NCBI RefSeq assembly: GCF_014805685.1
Contig: NC_060901.1
Span: forward strand, 19,109,905 to 19,173,904
Length of the DNA stretch: 64,000 nucleotides
Direction: 5' to 3'
DNA from: Silurus meridionalis
Taxonomy: Eukaryota; Chordata; Actinopteri; Siluriformes; Siluridae
Shown: piece after piece, positions 10,985 to 64,000 of the stretch
Numbering within the stretch: position 1 is the stretch's first letter
Layout: each line of letters opens with the position of its first letter
Notes under the pieces: model-generated
The model's database searches: none
What the model saw: only the letters and a program-made list of their open reading frames with translations
What the model was told of the DNA's origin: nothing
Translations under genes and position numbers: made by a program

Positions 10985-12380
10985 TTGAAAGTCTTCGACT
11001 CATTGAATCCTCACTGCAAAAACTCCTCATCCAGCTGTTTTATTTCTAACCATGAAAATCCTATCGCTTTTATTTGACGAATAAAATACTATGAAAAATC
11101 GGATTGCGTACGATTATTAAAAATTTAGATTATTTATCTTTTGCTTTCATTACCATCATTTGAAGCCTTGTATCTTTTAACACTTTATTTTCGCTGGAAT
11201 AACTGGTTTTAGGGTTTCCTCCCCTCCAAAAATAAAATAAACGTCTAGAAATAAATGAACGATTTTAGAAAATAAAGACTTAAAACAAGTCAAATTAAAC
11301 AAGTCAGACACTTCAAACACATCCAGGTTTTAGAAAAGAACAAAATCTCTTAAAATTAGCGTTTAAAACTCAATTTAGCACGATTAACTTAGAACAAACG
11401 GTTTATTTTTTCGTTTGTTTTTCTTAATTTGTGTGAAAAAAATCATAAAACCAAAGAACGAGAGAATTCCTCCTCTTAAATAAAAGAATCGTCGTCATAT
11501 ATTTCGACATGAGAATCTGAAATCGAACTACAGAACAACTTACTGTGAACTTACTTTTGTATAAAGAACAAAGATCCAATAAAGAATCGTTATTCGGGAT
11601 GATGTTTGGAAAGATTGTGCGGACAATAAATGCGTTGGCATCGACATAAAACAAACATTTTGAATAAACACCAAATACTTTTATTTTTTTAATTAGGAAA
11701 CATTAAAAGCAGTTTTTACAGCTAAAATACTGGGAGTACATGGACGTGTTTATCAGTATTATTGATTCCAAATTCTCGTTTTATGTCGACGCCCAACACA
11801 TTTATTTACAAATCAATAACAGTCTGGGGTATAAAGTTTCCGAAACAGAGCAATTCTCATATTTTTGTTCTTTATTCAAAAACACTTTTTTTTTTTTAAG
11901 ACGCGGCAAGGAATTGGTTTAGTCGTTGCGACCGGCGTGTGTTACAAGACACCCGGACAAATAGTTTTTTTTATGTGCAATTTTAATTGTAATCGTGTTT
12001 TTCAGTTGATCTTTGTCACGTTTTCGGACGGAATTATACAACGAAGGCGATTCTTAGAAATTCTCTTGTTCGCTGGTTAACATAGGTTAAGAAAAATCGA
12101 ATTGGTATAAAAAATTAATTCATAAGCTAGTTTTTAGTTTTTAGTCGAACCGATGAAACGACGTGCGATAATTATATAAAAATGGTAATCGCGTTTTGAG
12201 TTTTTGTTTCGTTTTAAGGCCGTTTTAAGAACGTTTGTTCGTTTGAGATCTTTTTACACAAATGATGAAAAAACGAATTGTTGTAAAAATGTATTAATAA
12301 GCTGTCTCCATCTAACTGCTTCATTCTGGTCAGGTTCATGCAGCTCCTGGGATACCAGTCCTCCAGCACCCATGTGTTAA
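10985..12380. other. AT-rich intergenic stretch, nothing recognised
   Basis: This 1.4 kb is AT-rich, nearly free of the Tc1-like relics seen elsewhere, and has no open frame resembling a known protein. It lies downstream of both convergent genes. Confidence 0.5.
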
Positions 12381-12387
12381 AATGAAC

Positions 12388-12438
12388 GAATGAATGAATG
12401 AATGAATGAATGAATGAATGAATGAATGAATGAATGAA
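12388..12438. repeat. GAAT microsatellite
   Basis: About 12 GAAT units. Confidence 0.95.
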
Positions 12439-12582
12439 ACACTCTACATGATGCATAATATCACTAAAAGGTCTGTGAACAATTGCCCTCTAACATCATT
12501 CCAACTCCAGCATGACCACCAGAGACTCTTCCCACACTCTTCAGTGCTCTGAGTCACTGATCAAACACACTCGGTTTTAATT

Positions 12583-12617
12583 ACACACACACACACACAC
12601 ACACATACACACACACA
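12583..12617. repeat. CA microsatellite
   Basis: About 17 CA units with one CATA. Confidence 0.93.
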
Positions 12618-12907
12618 TGGCACTTTTACAGGTTTATTTACGATGTGGCAAAGTTTACGCTCGGTAGCAGGTTTGCGCTCTGTCATTACCGAGCCCCTTT
12701 TTTTTTGGATCTGTGTTTGTTGTTTGGTTTGTTTTTGATCCTTTCTTTGTTGATCTCCTGAATTCCAAACCTTCTTCTTGTTTGGGATTTGATAAACAGC
12801 CTTCGGACACACATGATGGTCTGGAAACTATATTCCTCAGCATTGCCGATCTCCCTTACGGGACCTAAACAAACCTGGTTTCAGCTTTTTTTTAGAAGAG
12901 TGAAGGA

Positions 12908-12995
12908 TTTGAGGTCATAGCTCGCCAACAGGTGGCAGCACGAGGCTACACGCGCAGTCACGGGAAGCACCGATTTTCATAAGTCTCATTCCGCA
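12908..12995 (-). repeat. MITE-like family B, partial copy
   Basis: The reverse complement shares GTGACTGCGCGTGTAGCC and CGTGCTGCCACCTGTTGGC with the copies at 1010 and 43918. Only the conserved core remains. Confidence 0.55.
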
Positions 12996-13015
12996 GCCAA
13001 TCTACTTGCCGGATT

Positions 13016-13901
13016 CGACAGATAGGGGACAGATATGGACTTTTTAATGACTTATTATAACCACATTATTACATAAGATGTGAAATTCAAAGCAATTCTT
13101 TGGAGCCAGTGTTTTCATTTTTTATTATTATTTGTCGGTTTTCTTTATGTGGGCGGGTGCACACAGATTGCGTAGTCACCTCTGAATAATGAAAAAAAAA
13201 CCTTATTTCCTGAATAATTACCTGAAATCCTGGTGTACTGCAAAATTCTTCAGTAAATCAGGTCTTAGTGATGCAGTAAGTTATTACTTGTATAGGTGCT
13301 GCCCCCTGGTGGTGCATTTTCCACCTCATCCCGTAGTACAAAACCTAAATTTTTTTTAATTTTAGAATAAATTGTATTTAGGGTCAGAAGTGGATCCTGG
13401 ATATCAAGCAAAAACAATAGGTGCATCATGAACACACTCATTAACACTTCTAACATTGAGCAGATTAAATCCATCTACTGGCTCACTTTTGGGTTTTGAG
13501 GAGACTCACATGGTCTCCAAATAGACGAAAGTTCTGTGGAATCCAAATGGGACATTTTTGTCTCTAACAGAAGAAGTTGTGCAAGACAGAGGACAGGAGA
13601 GAAGATGTGATCTGGCATGAAGGTGGAAGCTTAATGAAGCAGGGAAGGTTCTTCACGCTGGACAATTTCATGAAAATAAAGTGCAACATCTGGATATTTT
13701 TAGATTGGTTTGGTCAAAGGAAATCTTCAGAAAGTTACACAGTTTGTTGCATAGAAACGAAAAGAACGTGCACGTGTCTTGGATGAATGGAACAAAATCC
13801 ACAGAATTTTTTTATTAAACACTTTATTTATGGCATTTCCATGAAACAAAAATCCCAAACCCAAACGACCTGTGGTTTCTATAACGCACACATTCAGGAT
13901 G

Positions 13902-13903
<2 letters not shown>
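13016..13903. other. Intergenic stretch, nothing recognised
   Basis: No gene or strong repeat is visible. On the minus strand, tandem AATAAA-like hexamers occur near 13807-13830 and could be poly(A) signals for a long SYN3 3' UTR, but this is speculative. Confidence 0.35.

Positions 13904-13945
<42 letters not shown>
13904..13945. repeat. CA microsatellite
   Basis: About 18 CA units followed by GCACACGC. Confidence 0.95.
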
Positions 13946-13948
<3 letters not shown>

Positions 13949-14090
13949 AGCAATTCAGGAACATTGAAGAACATGAAGAACATCACTACAGAGGCACCAG
14001 AGAAAGAGGAGTCCAAACCATGCCACATTTACTGTAACACCACTACACTGCATAACACACTGCAATATCACAACCATATACAACTGAGGG

Positions 14091-14092
<2 letters not shown>

Positions 14093-14144
<52 letters not shown>
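14093..14144. repeat. GT microsatellite
   Basis: About 26 GT units. It lies 150 bases from the CA run at 13904, so the two can pair as an inverted repeat. Confidence 0.97.
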
Positions 14145-14147
<3 letters not shown>

Positions 14148-14989
14148 CAGTGACTCAGACCGCTTTACGATCAACCGTTGGCACGGTTGTTGTTTTGTGT
14201 TGTTGTGTTGTTGTGTTGTGTTGACACTCATATCAGTGTGTTTGACTAAAAGAATTCCGTCGGAATTCCGCCTATAAACCGGCGTGAAGGAACGGAACCC
14301 TGCCGTGAGGCTCCACACACACTTCCTCCGAGCACTGAGATTTTACTGAATAACTATTTCGCAGCGGATTCGATCGACATTTATTACATCGAATCACTTC
14401 GTCGAACCGCGTTTAATGCTCAGGTTCGAGAAAAAAAAAAAAAAAAAAACGATAAAATCAATAAAATAAAAATCTTTCACATCGAAGTCAAATGAAAAGT
14501 CGAAGGGGGACGTATACAAAACCATAAGACACAAAATCTACTACATCAAAATCAATCGTTTTAAATAAATAAATAAATAAATGCAAGATCGATATAAATC
14601 TTTTTTTTGGAATAAATTCTTTTTTTTTAATACAGTCGAAAGAATAAATGATGATTTTTTTTCGATTATATTACTGAACACAAAAACCCCCCAGCATACC
14701 ACCAGTTCCTCGCTTTCTATTTTATGGCTTTTCGTCGCACTTCAGACGCTGGAGGAGAGGCGAGGAACCCGGACGCGTCACGTGAGAGTCGCACGTGGAC
14801 GTTATTTTTTTTTTCCTCGTCTTGTTTTTTAATTTGTTTTACACGAAACACACAGAATTTTGGTCCACGAAAGTGACGAAATACTGTACATTACAACGAA
14901 CCGAAACACTGATCCAGACTCAGTGTGATATTCAGTAGATATACTTTGGGAAAAAAAAGACATCAAAATTCACACAATTGTACAGGATG

Positions 14990-15265
14990 CGAGAACATGT
15001 GCACAAAAGCCAAGCTCCAGGTTTGGAGTGGAAGATCTTGAGTGGGCTTCTATAGAGCTTTAAACCCTATTGAACACTTTTGAGATGAAGTTTAAATGCT
15101 GACTGTGCCTCCTCGACCTCGCCTACATCTTCAGTGTGCCTGACTCGCTGCACGATCTCTACAAATCTAGTGGGAGATCTTCCCAGAAGAGTGGACGAGG
15201 AATACTTGTGGAATGGGATCTTCAAAAAAAGCAGATCTTTTGTCCAAATAGTTTTGGGTGTGGGT
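14990..15265 (+). mobile_element. Tc1-like relic
   Basis: The body blocks appear in order: TTTGGAGTGGAAGATCTTGA, AACCCTATTGAACACTTTTG, AAATCTAGTGGGAGATCTTC, CCAGAAGAGTGGA and TGTGGAATGGGATCTTC. Left end lost; right end vestigial (CCAAATAGTTTTGG). Confidence 0.7.
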
Positions 15266-16294
15266 GTAAAACACAATGCGGGTTGAGAATACACGGAGAT
15301 TTGCGTATATGAGATGGGATTTTTCCCACCCTGAAGTGTATAAGATGGCGTAATCGTAATGCTGCGTTCGACTCGGAAATTCGAAAATGGGAAGTCGAAA
15401 CTGGGAATACTGATGATGTTCACGTCCCCATACTTACTACATCACCAAATGACTGTACTGATTGATCGAAGGAAGTATATAGAATATTAATATAACTACG
15501 TGTATATTTAATCTACGGAAATCGGAGGCACGTTCACACGTTTTTTTCCGCTCGTTTTCCCAAGACGAGCTTCTCCTTAACTTCTTAGAGCATCTTCATT
15601 AAATCTCTTTTCCATAAGGTCTACTTTCCTTTCGAAACAATTCAATTAGTCTAATAAATCACGCACGTGATCCCCCCAACACCAGGCTCCGCCTCTGACA
15701 CCAGGCTCCGCCCCTACCACCTAGCACCGCCCCCCCACCCAACACAGTACTCTGGATCGTTTGTGAAAATCAAGGCCTCGTGTAAACGAGTTCACTGATC
15801 TGATCGCTTTCAGACGGGACTCAACGAGGAGATTCTTCCAAACACCCGAGAAACAAAATCCGTATTTACAGAAACTGTACACTGTCGAGCGCACGTCACT
15901 CGTGAAGGGAAGATAGATCGGATTTGTTTTTGTTTTTTTATGGAAGACTGATCTGGGTTTTTTAAATGAAAAAATATGAACAAATTGGCTGGTGATAATA
16001 AAACATGAATCATCGATCATATTTGCTAAAACGAAGGGAGTGGTCCTCATCGATCATATTTGATAAACCGAAGGGCGTGGTCCGGGTAGCGGAGGGAAAG
16101 AATAGTGAGGATCAAACACCTGTGTGTAATTTTCTTCAATCCTGTGGTCTGGTGTCGGTGTGGAGAGTGGAGGGAGGTGACTTCCTGATTACACATAGGT
16201 GTTTGTACTTACCGCTCAGCTCCTTTGGCTCCGCCCCTTGACCACACCCGTGCTGCCACAAATATTTAGTTCAGTAATTAATGTGATTTCGGGG

Positions 16295-16295
<1 letters not shown>
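15266..16295. other. Intergenic stretch, nothing recognised
   Basis: No gene seen. Short near-repeats occur: CACCAGGCTCCGCC twice near 15680-15715, and CATCGATCATATTTG twice near 16010-16065. Confidence 0.5.

Positions 16296-16369
<74 letters not shown>
16296..16369. repeat. TA microsatellite
   Basis: About 37 uninterrupted TA units, able to form a cruciform. Confidence 0.97.
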
Positions 16370-16372
<3 letters not shown>

Positions 16373-16623
16373 TGTTTTTTTTTTTTACACTGTTACAAAT
16401 TGATGAGTCCACAGGAAGTCCTTCCATGATTTTAGCCCCAGTTCCAGTCCAGGAGGTCCACAATCTGGATAATTTCCACGATTCGGACTCACAGAGTCAA
16501 CCTGCGAATCGAATCAAGAGTCTGAGAGTCGAGAAACGGCTCCAAATGTCTTTTCAAAACCTGCAGAACTGGAACTGAGGAACCATAAACAGAAACTGAA
16601 ATCTACAAGATGACAAGAGATTC

Positions 16624-16976
16624 CGACCAAAAGTATTGGGACACCCGGGTGTGGTTCTTCCACAAACTTTTTTATTTCAATTTTTTATTTTTTTTGGAGC
16701 TGCTCAATTGCGTAGGATGTCTTTGGACTTTCCTGGAGATCTGAATGGAGTGGAAGATCTTTCTGATCTAGAGCTATAAACCCCATTGGACACCTTCGGG
16801 AGGAATTTTTCGTGCTTGACGCGAGACAATGAGCACAAATTTTTGGAAAATCTGGTCGAACACCTTCCCAGAAGAGTGGAGATTATTATAACGACAAATG
16901 AAGACTAAATGTGGAATGGGATGTTTTTAAAAAAAAAGGACGAATCTTACGCTCGGGTGTCCGCAAACTTTTGGCT
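16624..16976 (+). mobile_element. Tc1-like MITE with both termini
   Basis: The left end ACCAAAAGTATTGGGACACC and the right end GGGTGTCCGCAAACTTTTGG form an imperfect terminal inverted repeat. Inside are the standard body blocks (GGAGTGGAAGATCTT, CCCCATTGGACACCTTCGGG, CCAGAAGAGTGGAG, AATGTGGAATGGGATG). Length about 350 bp. Confidence 0.85.
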
Positions 16977-17165
16977 GGACGGTGCTTGTGGTTATTTTAA
17001 ATGACGGTCAAAAAAAAAAAAAAAAAAAAAAGAGGATCTCGGGAAAGACGAAGGGAATGAATGCGGGATTGAAAAGGATCACAAACAGTTGAGAGCTAGA
17101 GACGTGGATCTTCTGCGCGTCCTCCTCGGGCGCTTTGGTTCCCCTGACCTTCACGAGCAAGAGCG

Positions 17166-58561
<41,396 letters not shown>

Positions 58562-58699
58562 CTGGCGAGAAAAACAAAAGCCAAAGTTTAGGACGCAGTA
58601 AATCACTTCTTCACCATCATGTTGGATCTGGGGTCATGTGAAACAACCCAGATGTTCAAAGGTCTTGTGAGAAGATATTTCCCTCTAACATCATATGCA

Positions 58700-59080
58700 G
58701 GCACGACAAATATGTGTGGACACCTGACCATTACACCGACATTATGTCTTTCTACTAAATGTTTGGGTGTTGTGGTTCAGCTGCAAGAACATTATTGTGA
58801 TCAGACACTGATTTTGAGGAGAAGGTCTGTGGTTCATTCTGTGTTCCAGTTTATCCCCAAGGTGTTCAGTGGGCTTGAGGAAGGTTTGTTCAGGTGTTCT
58901 TCCACTCCAACCTTCACACCAGTATGTGTGCTGCTACAGAGCTCCGACCTCGACTCTATTGAACACCTTTTGGGATGAGCTGGAACGCAGCCCAGACCTC
59001 ATCACCTCACCTTTATCAGTGTCTGAACACAAATCTCCACACATCTAGTAGATCTTCCCAGAAGAGCGGAACTTATTATG
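58700..59080 (+). mobile_element. Tc1-like relic in SYN3 intron 1
   Basis: TGTGTGGACACCTGACCATT starts it, then TATTGAACACCTTTTGGGAT, GAACGCAGCCCAGACCTCAT and AGTAGATCTTCCCAGAAGAG. The right end is absent. Confidence 0.72.
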
Positions 59081-59559
59081 ACAACGTATTTTGAGACGCA
59101 ATGGGATGTAATCTGATTAGCTACTGCGGTTAACCCCATAACCGTAAAGCAACACAACACTGATTTGAAGAACATCTGCACAAGCTTCGCTATCTCCTGA
59201 GATATGTGACTAAGAAAGATATTGCTTTCTGGAATTTGTCTTGTGGACTACTTTAGTCTGAACCATAAACAATCCAGTGCACTGATAACAAAAGACTAAC
59301 ATACCACACTCGCCTACATTCACACCTACAGAACGGGAAAAAAAGCCTTCAGAAGAAACAAAGTGAAGTCTCTGAAGCCTCTCTGCCCAGGATGGATTCC
59401 TCGCTGCATTACACCCGACTGACTCATGTGTTTGGATTAAAGCTGATATCTGCAGAAGGAGTTGAAAAAAAACCCCGCTCTGCTTCAGGCTCAGAAATCG
59501 TGACGTTTACTGAGAAAGATTCACTTAGTACTGTTTTTACTTTCTAATGAAATAAGCAT

Positions 59560-60546
59560 AAGTGAACATGAGTGAGTGAATAAATTAGTTAGTGAATAGT
59601 TGAGTAAGTGAATGATTCATTTAGTGAAGGAGTGAGTGAGTGAGTGAGTGAGTGAATGAATGAGTGAGTAAGTTAGTGAATTAATGAGTTAGTTAATGAA
59701 TGAGTGAGTAAGTGAGTGAGTGAATGAGTGAATGAGTGAGTGAGTAAATGAGTGAGTGAGTGAGTGAGTGAGTGAGTGAGCAAGTGAATGAATGAGTGCG
59801 TGAGTGAAGGAATGAGTGGGTGAATGAGTGCGTGAGTGAATGAGTGAGTGAATGAATGAGTGAGTGAGTGAATGAGTGAGTGAATGAATGAGTGAGTTAG
59901 TGAATGGGTGAGTGAGTTAGTGAATGAGTAAGTGAATGAGTGAGTTGGTTAGTGAATGAGTGAATGAGTTGGTTAGTGAATGAGTGAGTGAGTGAATTAG
60001 TGAATGAGTGAGTGAGTTGGTTAGTGAATGAGTGAGTGAGTGAATTAGTGAATGAGTGAGTGAGTTGGTTAGTGAATGAGTGAGTGAGTGAATGAGTGAG
60101 TGAGTTGGTTAGTAAATGAGTGAGTGAGTGAGTGAGTGGTGAATGAGTGAGTGAGTTGGTTAGTAAATGAGTGAGTGAGTGGGTGAATGAGTGAGTGAGT
60201 TGGTTAGTGAATAAGTGAGTGAGTTAGTAAATGAGTGAGTGAGTGAGTGAATGAGTGAGTTAGTTAGTGAATGAGTGAGTGAGTGAGTTAGTAAATGAAT
60301 GAGTGAATGAGTGAGTGAGTGAATGAGTGAGTGAGTGAGTTAGTTAGTTAATGAATAAGTGAGTGAGTTAGTGAATGAGTGAGTGAGTGAGTGAATGAGT
60401 GAGTAAGCAAATGAATGAGTGAGTGAGTGAGTGAACAAGTGAATGAGTTAGTTAGTTAGTGAATGAGTGAGTTAGTTAGTGAATGAGTGAGTTAGTGAAT
60501 GAGTAATTGGTTGGGTGAATAATTCAGTTAGTGACTGAGTGAGTGA
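59560..60546. repeat. GAGT/GAAT tetranucleotide satellite
   Basis: About 1 kb of GAGT with GAAT, TAGT and GGTT variants. Higher-order blocks such as GAGTGAGTTGGTTAGTGAAT recur every 35 to 60 bases between 59930 and 60210. Confidence 0.95.
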
Positions 60547-61086
60547 TTTGAATACAATTGTGGGTAATTGACATTTGTTTTTCTTCATGGATGCACTCAG
60601 ACAGCATTCATGTGATTGAGATTATTTAGATTTAATTGCGTCCGTATCCTTCTAACCCCATGATTTTTAAGGTCAAATACTGTTAAAACAAACTGTCCAC
60701 AAACGAATACAAGGTCAAACTCAGATGAATAAAAGGTGTGTGGGGTTTTTTTGGCTCCGAACTCCGCCTTCGTTTGTTGCACCGAGTGATGAAGATCTAA
60801 ATACAGGAACGATCGACTGACGAAAGCAGAAAGGATTCGACAGTAAAATGTATGAAAGTGGTCGTGTGAGACAGAAACCCGGTTTCGGGGCGTTTTGAAA
60901 GAAAGTGACAGGCTGATAGAGGGAGCGAGAGATGGAGATGGAGGAGATGGGCTGCTGAAAGCTGATGTGTGTGGCATCAATGTGGGCCACAAAGAGAGCA
61001 GGAGCTGAGAACGGGGTCATGTCCATCACAGGCTGCCTGGGTCTCCCAGCTACACGATCCCTCTGTTCTGGAATGCTCACAGAGAA

Positions 61087-61088
<2 letters not shown>

Positions 61089-61136
<48 letters not shown>
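61089..61136. repeat. GA microsatellite
   Basis: About 23 GA units. Confidence 0.96.
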
Positions 61137-61140
<4 letters not shown>

Positions 61141-61361
61141 GAAAGACGATGGTCATCTGCTCTTAATGCACACACACTCCCACTTTGCCTCAACATATCG
61201 ACTTGCAATATGAATTCGTTCACAGGTTTTTTCTACCGTTTGTCTCGTTTCGTCTCTTCAGCACATTTAAACACTGCATCTGTCTCATTACCATGGAACT
61301 GGAACGAAACGACTCCTACGTACATACCATTCCACACCGAGTCTCCATTTACTCTTATGAG

Positions 61362-61623
61362 AAGCTCCACTCCTGTGGGAAGATGTTCCACTAGATTTAT
61401 TTGGAGATTTGTGCTCATTTAGCTACAAATGTAAGAGGCCTGGGGAGATCTTCCATTCCAACCCATGTATCTACATGGAGTGTGCTGTGTTCATGATGGA
61501 ACAGGTTTTGGGTCTCCAGGGAGAATGTTCCTGCTTCAGAGATGTCCTGTTTGCCTTCAACAGTCTGGGGAAGAACCAAATACGCAAAATGGAAAAGCCA
61601 AATACTTTTGTCCTTATAGTGTG
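61362..61623 (-). mobile_element. Tc1-like relic
   Basis: Plus-strand CCTGTGGGAAGATGTTCCAC, GGAGATCTTCCATTCCAACC, TTCATGATGGAACAGGTTTT and terminus AAATACTTTTGTCCTTATAG. A SINE-tail fragment follows at 61665-61755. Confidence 0.72.
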
Positions 61624-62199
61624 TTCTTCCTAAAGCACTTTGTATCCCGAAGTCCTGTCGCATGTCTTCATACAGCTGAGCAGATTTCGGGTTAAGGGCC
61701 TTTGCGTAGCTGGGATTTAAACTCATACCCTTCAGAACCAATGACTTGACCACTCATCAAGTGTCAGTCTTCAACCGAGAAACACGACGTTCTCCACGTT
61801 TCAGGTGTTTTTGAGGACATTCCCTGCCCATGCCCTCATGTGCAACTTTTCGAAATAAACAACTTTTCGAATGCCGTTTGGCTCCGCGAGGCACCGAAAT
61901 CGAGCGCTCGATAAAAGCCTCATTGTGATTCAAATGTCAAAACGGTCTCATCGGCTAAATCTCTCGGCGCTGAGGTCAGAAATTCGCTCCTCGCTGACTT
62001 TGTCATCTGCAAGCAGGCCATCAGCACGTGTACAGAGGTCCCTATTGTCCGCCTGACGTCGCCTTGGAGAGCACAGTTTGTGTTTTTTGGATACGGAAAA
62101 GCCGCTCTGTACAAAATAAGAGGATTGTTGTAAAATCCGTTTGGGATCGCTCATGAACCCGATCGCAAAAATTCCCTGACCACGTACAGCACGTAGATA

Positions 62200-62445
62200 T
62201 GCCTTCTACAAAACGTGAAGATCCTGAAGCTATTCACTTGTATTTACATGATGTGTGGAGTGAAAGATCTCCTACTACACTGCTCGAAACCCTACAGAAC
62301 ACCTTCGGGAAGAACTCGAAAAAAAATCAGAAAAAAGCAAACGTGGACTAAATATTTGAGGTTGTATCAAAAACATGCCACAAGATGGCAGCACAGGAAT
62401 GCACGCACAATCACGGGGAGCACCGAACTTCATAAGTCAGCGTGG
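62200..62445. mobile_element. Tc1-like fragment followed by MITE family B core
   Basis: GTGTGGAGTGAAAGATCTCC and ACAGAACACCTTCGGGAAG belong to the Tc1-like family (+). At 62356-62445 the reverse complement of family B follows (GATGGCAGCACAGGAATGCA). Confidence 0.55.
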
Positions 62446-62920
62446 AAAAACAATCCATCTTGCGTACATCGGGAGCTGGTGCTATTCTGATCGTGTCAGC
62501 GATTCCATCATGGACACCACGAGCAAACGTGAAACGTTATGAACTTCCTGCTCGGAGTCACAGGGTGGAAATGATACAGAAGAACGTAAAAACAGACGAA
62601 ATTGGCACAAACGGACATCGTAACCGTAAACCGTAAGCGCGATTCTATTCGTGTTATAACCAGAATTTCGGAGACATCCCATGTTTTAGGCCACGCCCAC
62701 TTCGGTGCTATAATTGGAGCCGAAAAACAGACACAAATCGTAATATATATTAATATTGCAGGCAAAACAGAACATGTCTGAACAAGGATTAATACCTTAA
62801 AATGAAACCTATGGCAGCTATGAGACGGAATGCTGAGGCCAGACGTGTGCCTTCTGGGTTTTTTTGCAACATGACTGGAGAGAAAATCTCGATTTCTGAA
62901 GTGAATTCCTTTTACAGGAC

Positions 62921-62922
<2 letters not shown>

Positions 62923-62979
<57 letters not shown>
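62923..62979. repeat. TG microsatellite
   Basis: About 28 TG units. Confidence 0.97.
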
Positions 62980-62980
<1 letters not shown>

Positions 62981-63227
62981 TGGCTCCATCTGCTGCAGAG
63001 TGCTAGATTTGTTATATTCCAGCCCAGGCCTTGTCAAGTTGGACAATTGCCCCACCCTGCTGTCAGAGAGACTCACTGCATCCAATCTTTTTTATTTTTA
63101 ATTTTTTTAAACCAGTGTGTATATTATATTGTATACAGATTATTCCTCATAAAGCACTAGAATTATATCCTGGGCAGCTATATATATTTATATTTATCTA
63201 CATTCAGTTCTAATTTCCTGTAAATAA

Positions 63228-63420
63228 TAATAAACTCCACTCTTCTAAACTGAAATGAGGAGACTCTATCGCTCTATAGCAGGCCACTCAAGATCTTTCA
63301 AGATCTTTCGCTCCATCCCATAGAAGCAGTCATGCTTGAACCCTATACGTTGAAGTGAAGAAAAACATTTCATGAGACCGCCTCCAAAACAAAAGTTCCC
63401 AAAATCTTTGGCCACACATA
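63228..63420 (-). mobile_element. Tc1-like relic
   Basis: AATAAACTCCACTCTTCTAA, TAGCAGGCCACTCAAGATCT and a terminal CAAAATCTTTGGCCACACAT mark a reversed copy; AAGATCTTTC is locally doubled. Confidence 0.68.
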
Positions 63421-63715
63421 GTAAGAAATAACTGACAAACTGAAATATGCGATAATTCAAGATATTTTTGATTTGTACAATTTTTTTGCAGTGTCACTCT
63501 AAAAAAAAATTTAAAAAAGGAAGTTTTTTGGGCTGTTTGCTAATCCAAACTGCTGCAAACAGCAACGGCTCATTAGCAGACAGAACATTATCAGCGGGAT
63601 GTAAATCTCTGCTGGGGCTAATGGACTGTTAGGAGCTGCCGAAAATAAAAATGTTTCCTTCCTGAAGATTACTTCAAGAAATACAGTTCAAAAATCCATT
63701 CTTTGGCTTCATATA

Positions 63716-63744
63716 TTCATTTATTCATTTATTCATTCATTCAT

Positions 63745-63791
<47 letters not shown>

Positions 63792-63800
63792 TTCATTTAT
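63716..63800. repeat. ATTT/ATTC microsatellite
   Basis: About 20 tetranucleotide units of ATTT with ATTC variants. Confidence 0.95.
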
Positions 63801-64000
63801 ACACAGAGGTCCGACGTTTCTCTGTAGGACTAAAAGCTTAAAAGTTTTAGATGAATAAGAACTCTGTCTGAATAATGGATGCAGGTTTTGTTCACACCTT
63901 AGGAAGGTAAGAGATTCCTATACACACACTCAACACACACTCTGACCAGAACCGTCTGATTCCGCTCATGTTCTTGCTAAAGTAAAAAAAAAAGAGCAAG

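Larger units (their letters stand above)
58562..64000 (-). other. SYN3 intron 1 (part), no gene recognised
   Basis: No SYN3 first exon (RRRLSDS-like start, or an exon ending TDW) was found to the end of the window. Content is satellites and relics listed separately; the remaining sequence is unremarkable. Confidence 0.6.

Overview
This is a window of teleost fish nuclear DNA. It is intron-rich, crowded with CA/TG and TA microsatellites and fish-type Tc1/mariner and SINE relics, and its three genes are ordinary vertebrate genes split by GT-AG introns. There is no operon structure, CRISPR array or other prokaryotic content. The repeat mix suggests an otophysan fish such as a catfish, but that is a weak inference.

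Three genes can be read exon by exon. (1) RERG, a Ras-like small GTPase, lies on the + strand at 1579-4591. Its last three coding exons are present and the P-loop exon lies upstream of the window. (2) SYN3 (synapsin III) lies on the - strand at 17166-58561. Coding exons 2 to 13 are present; the first exon (domains A/B and the start of C) lies beyond 64000. Every exon phase joins cleanly and the protein ends in the conserved domain E. (3) TIMP3, a secreted metalloproteinase inhibitor, is complete on the + strand at 38247-46222. It sits inside SYN3 intron 5 in antisense orientation, the same nested arrangement known in other vertebrates. RERG and SYN3 converge on a 12.5 kb intergenic stretch made of satellites, Tc1-like relics and AT-rich sequence.

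The most notable local event is a 1169-bp near-perfect tandem duplication inside TIMP3 that copies exon 4 exactly (44172-44293 and 45341-45462). Exon 4 is 122 nt long, so including both copies would shift the frame into an early stop; only one copy can be used per mRNA. The breakpoints fall in CA repeats. It is either a recent unequal exchange or an assembly artefact from two haplotypes.

Most of the remaining sequence is repeat-derived. One non-autonomous Tc1/mariner-like family (left end CCAAAAGTATTGGGACACC, right end GGTGTCCACAAACTTTTGG) is present in more than 25 decayed copies on both strands, several ending within tens of bases of exons. Other repeats are an 8-bp minisatellite (2126-2997), a satellite built from transposon ends joined to CTGT repeats (6505-7230), TC-rich and GAGT tetranucleotide satellites, a tRNA-derived SINE with a visible target-site duplication, a hAT-like MITE with an 8-bp duplication, and a second small MITE family. 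Long open frames across the repeats (for example the 317-codon one at 53555-54508) are products of repeat periodicity, not genes. I did not find a previously undescribed system; the exon 4 duplication and the transposon-end satellite are the best leads.
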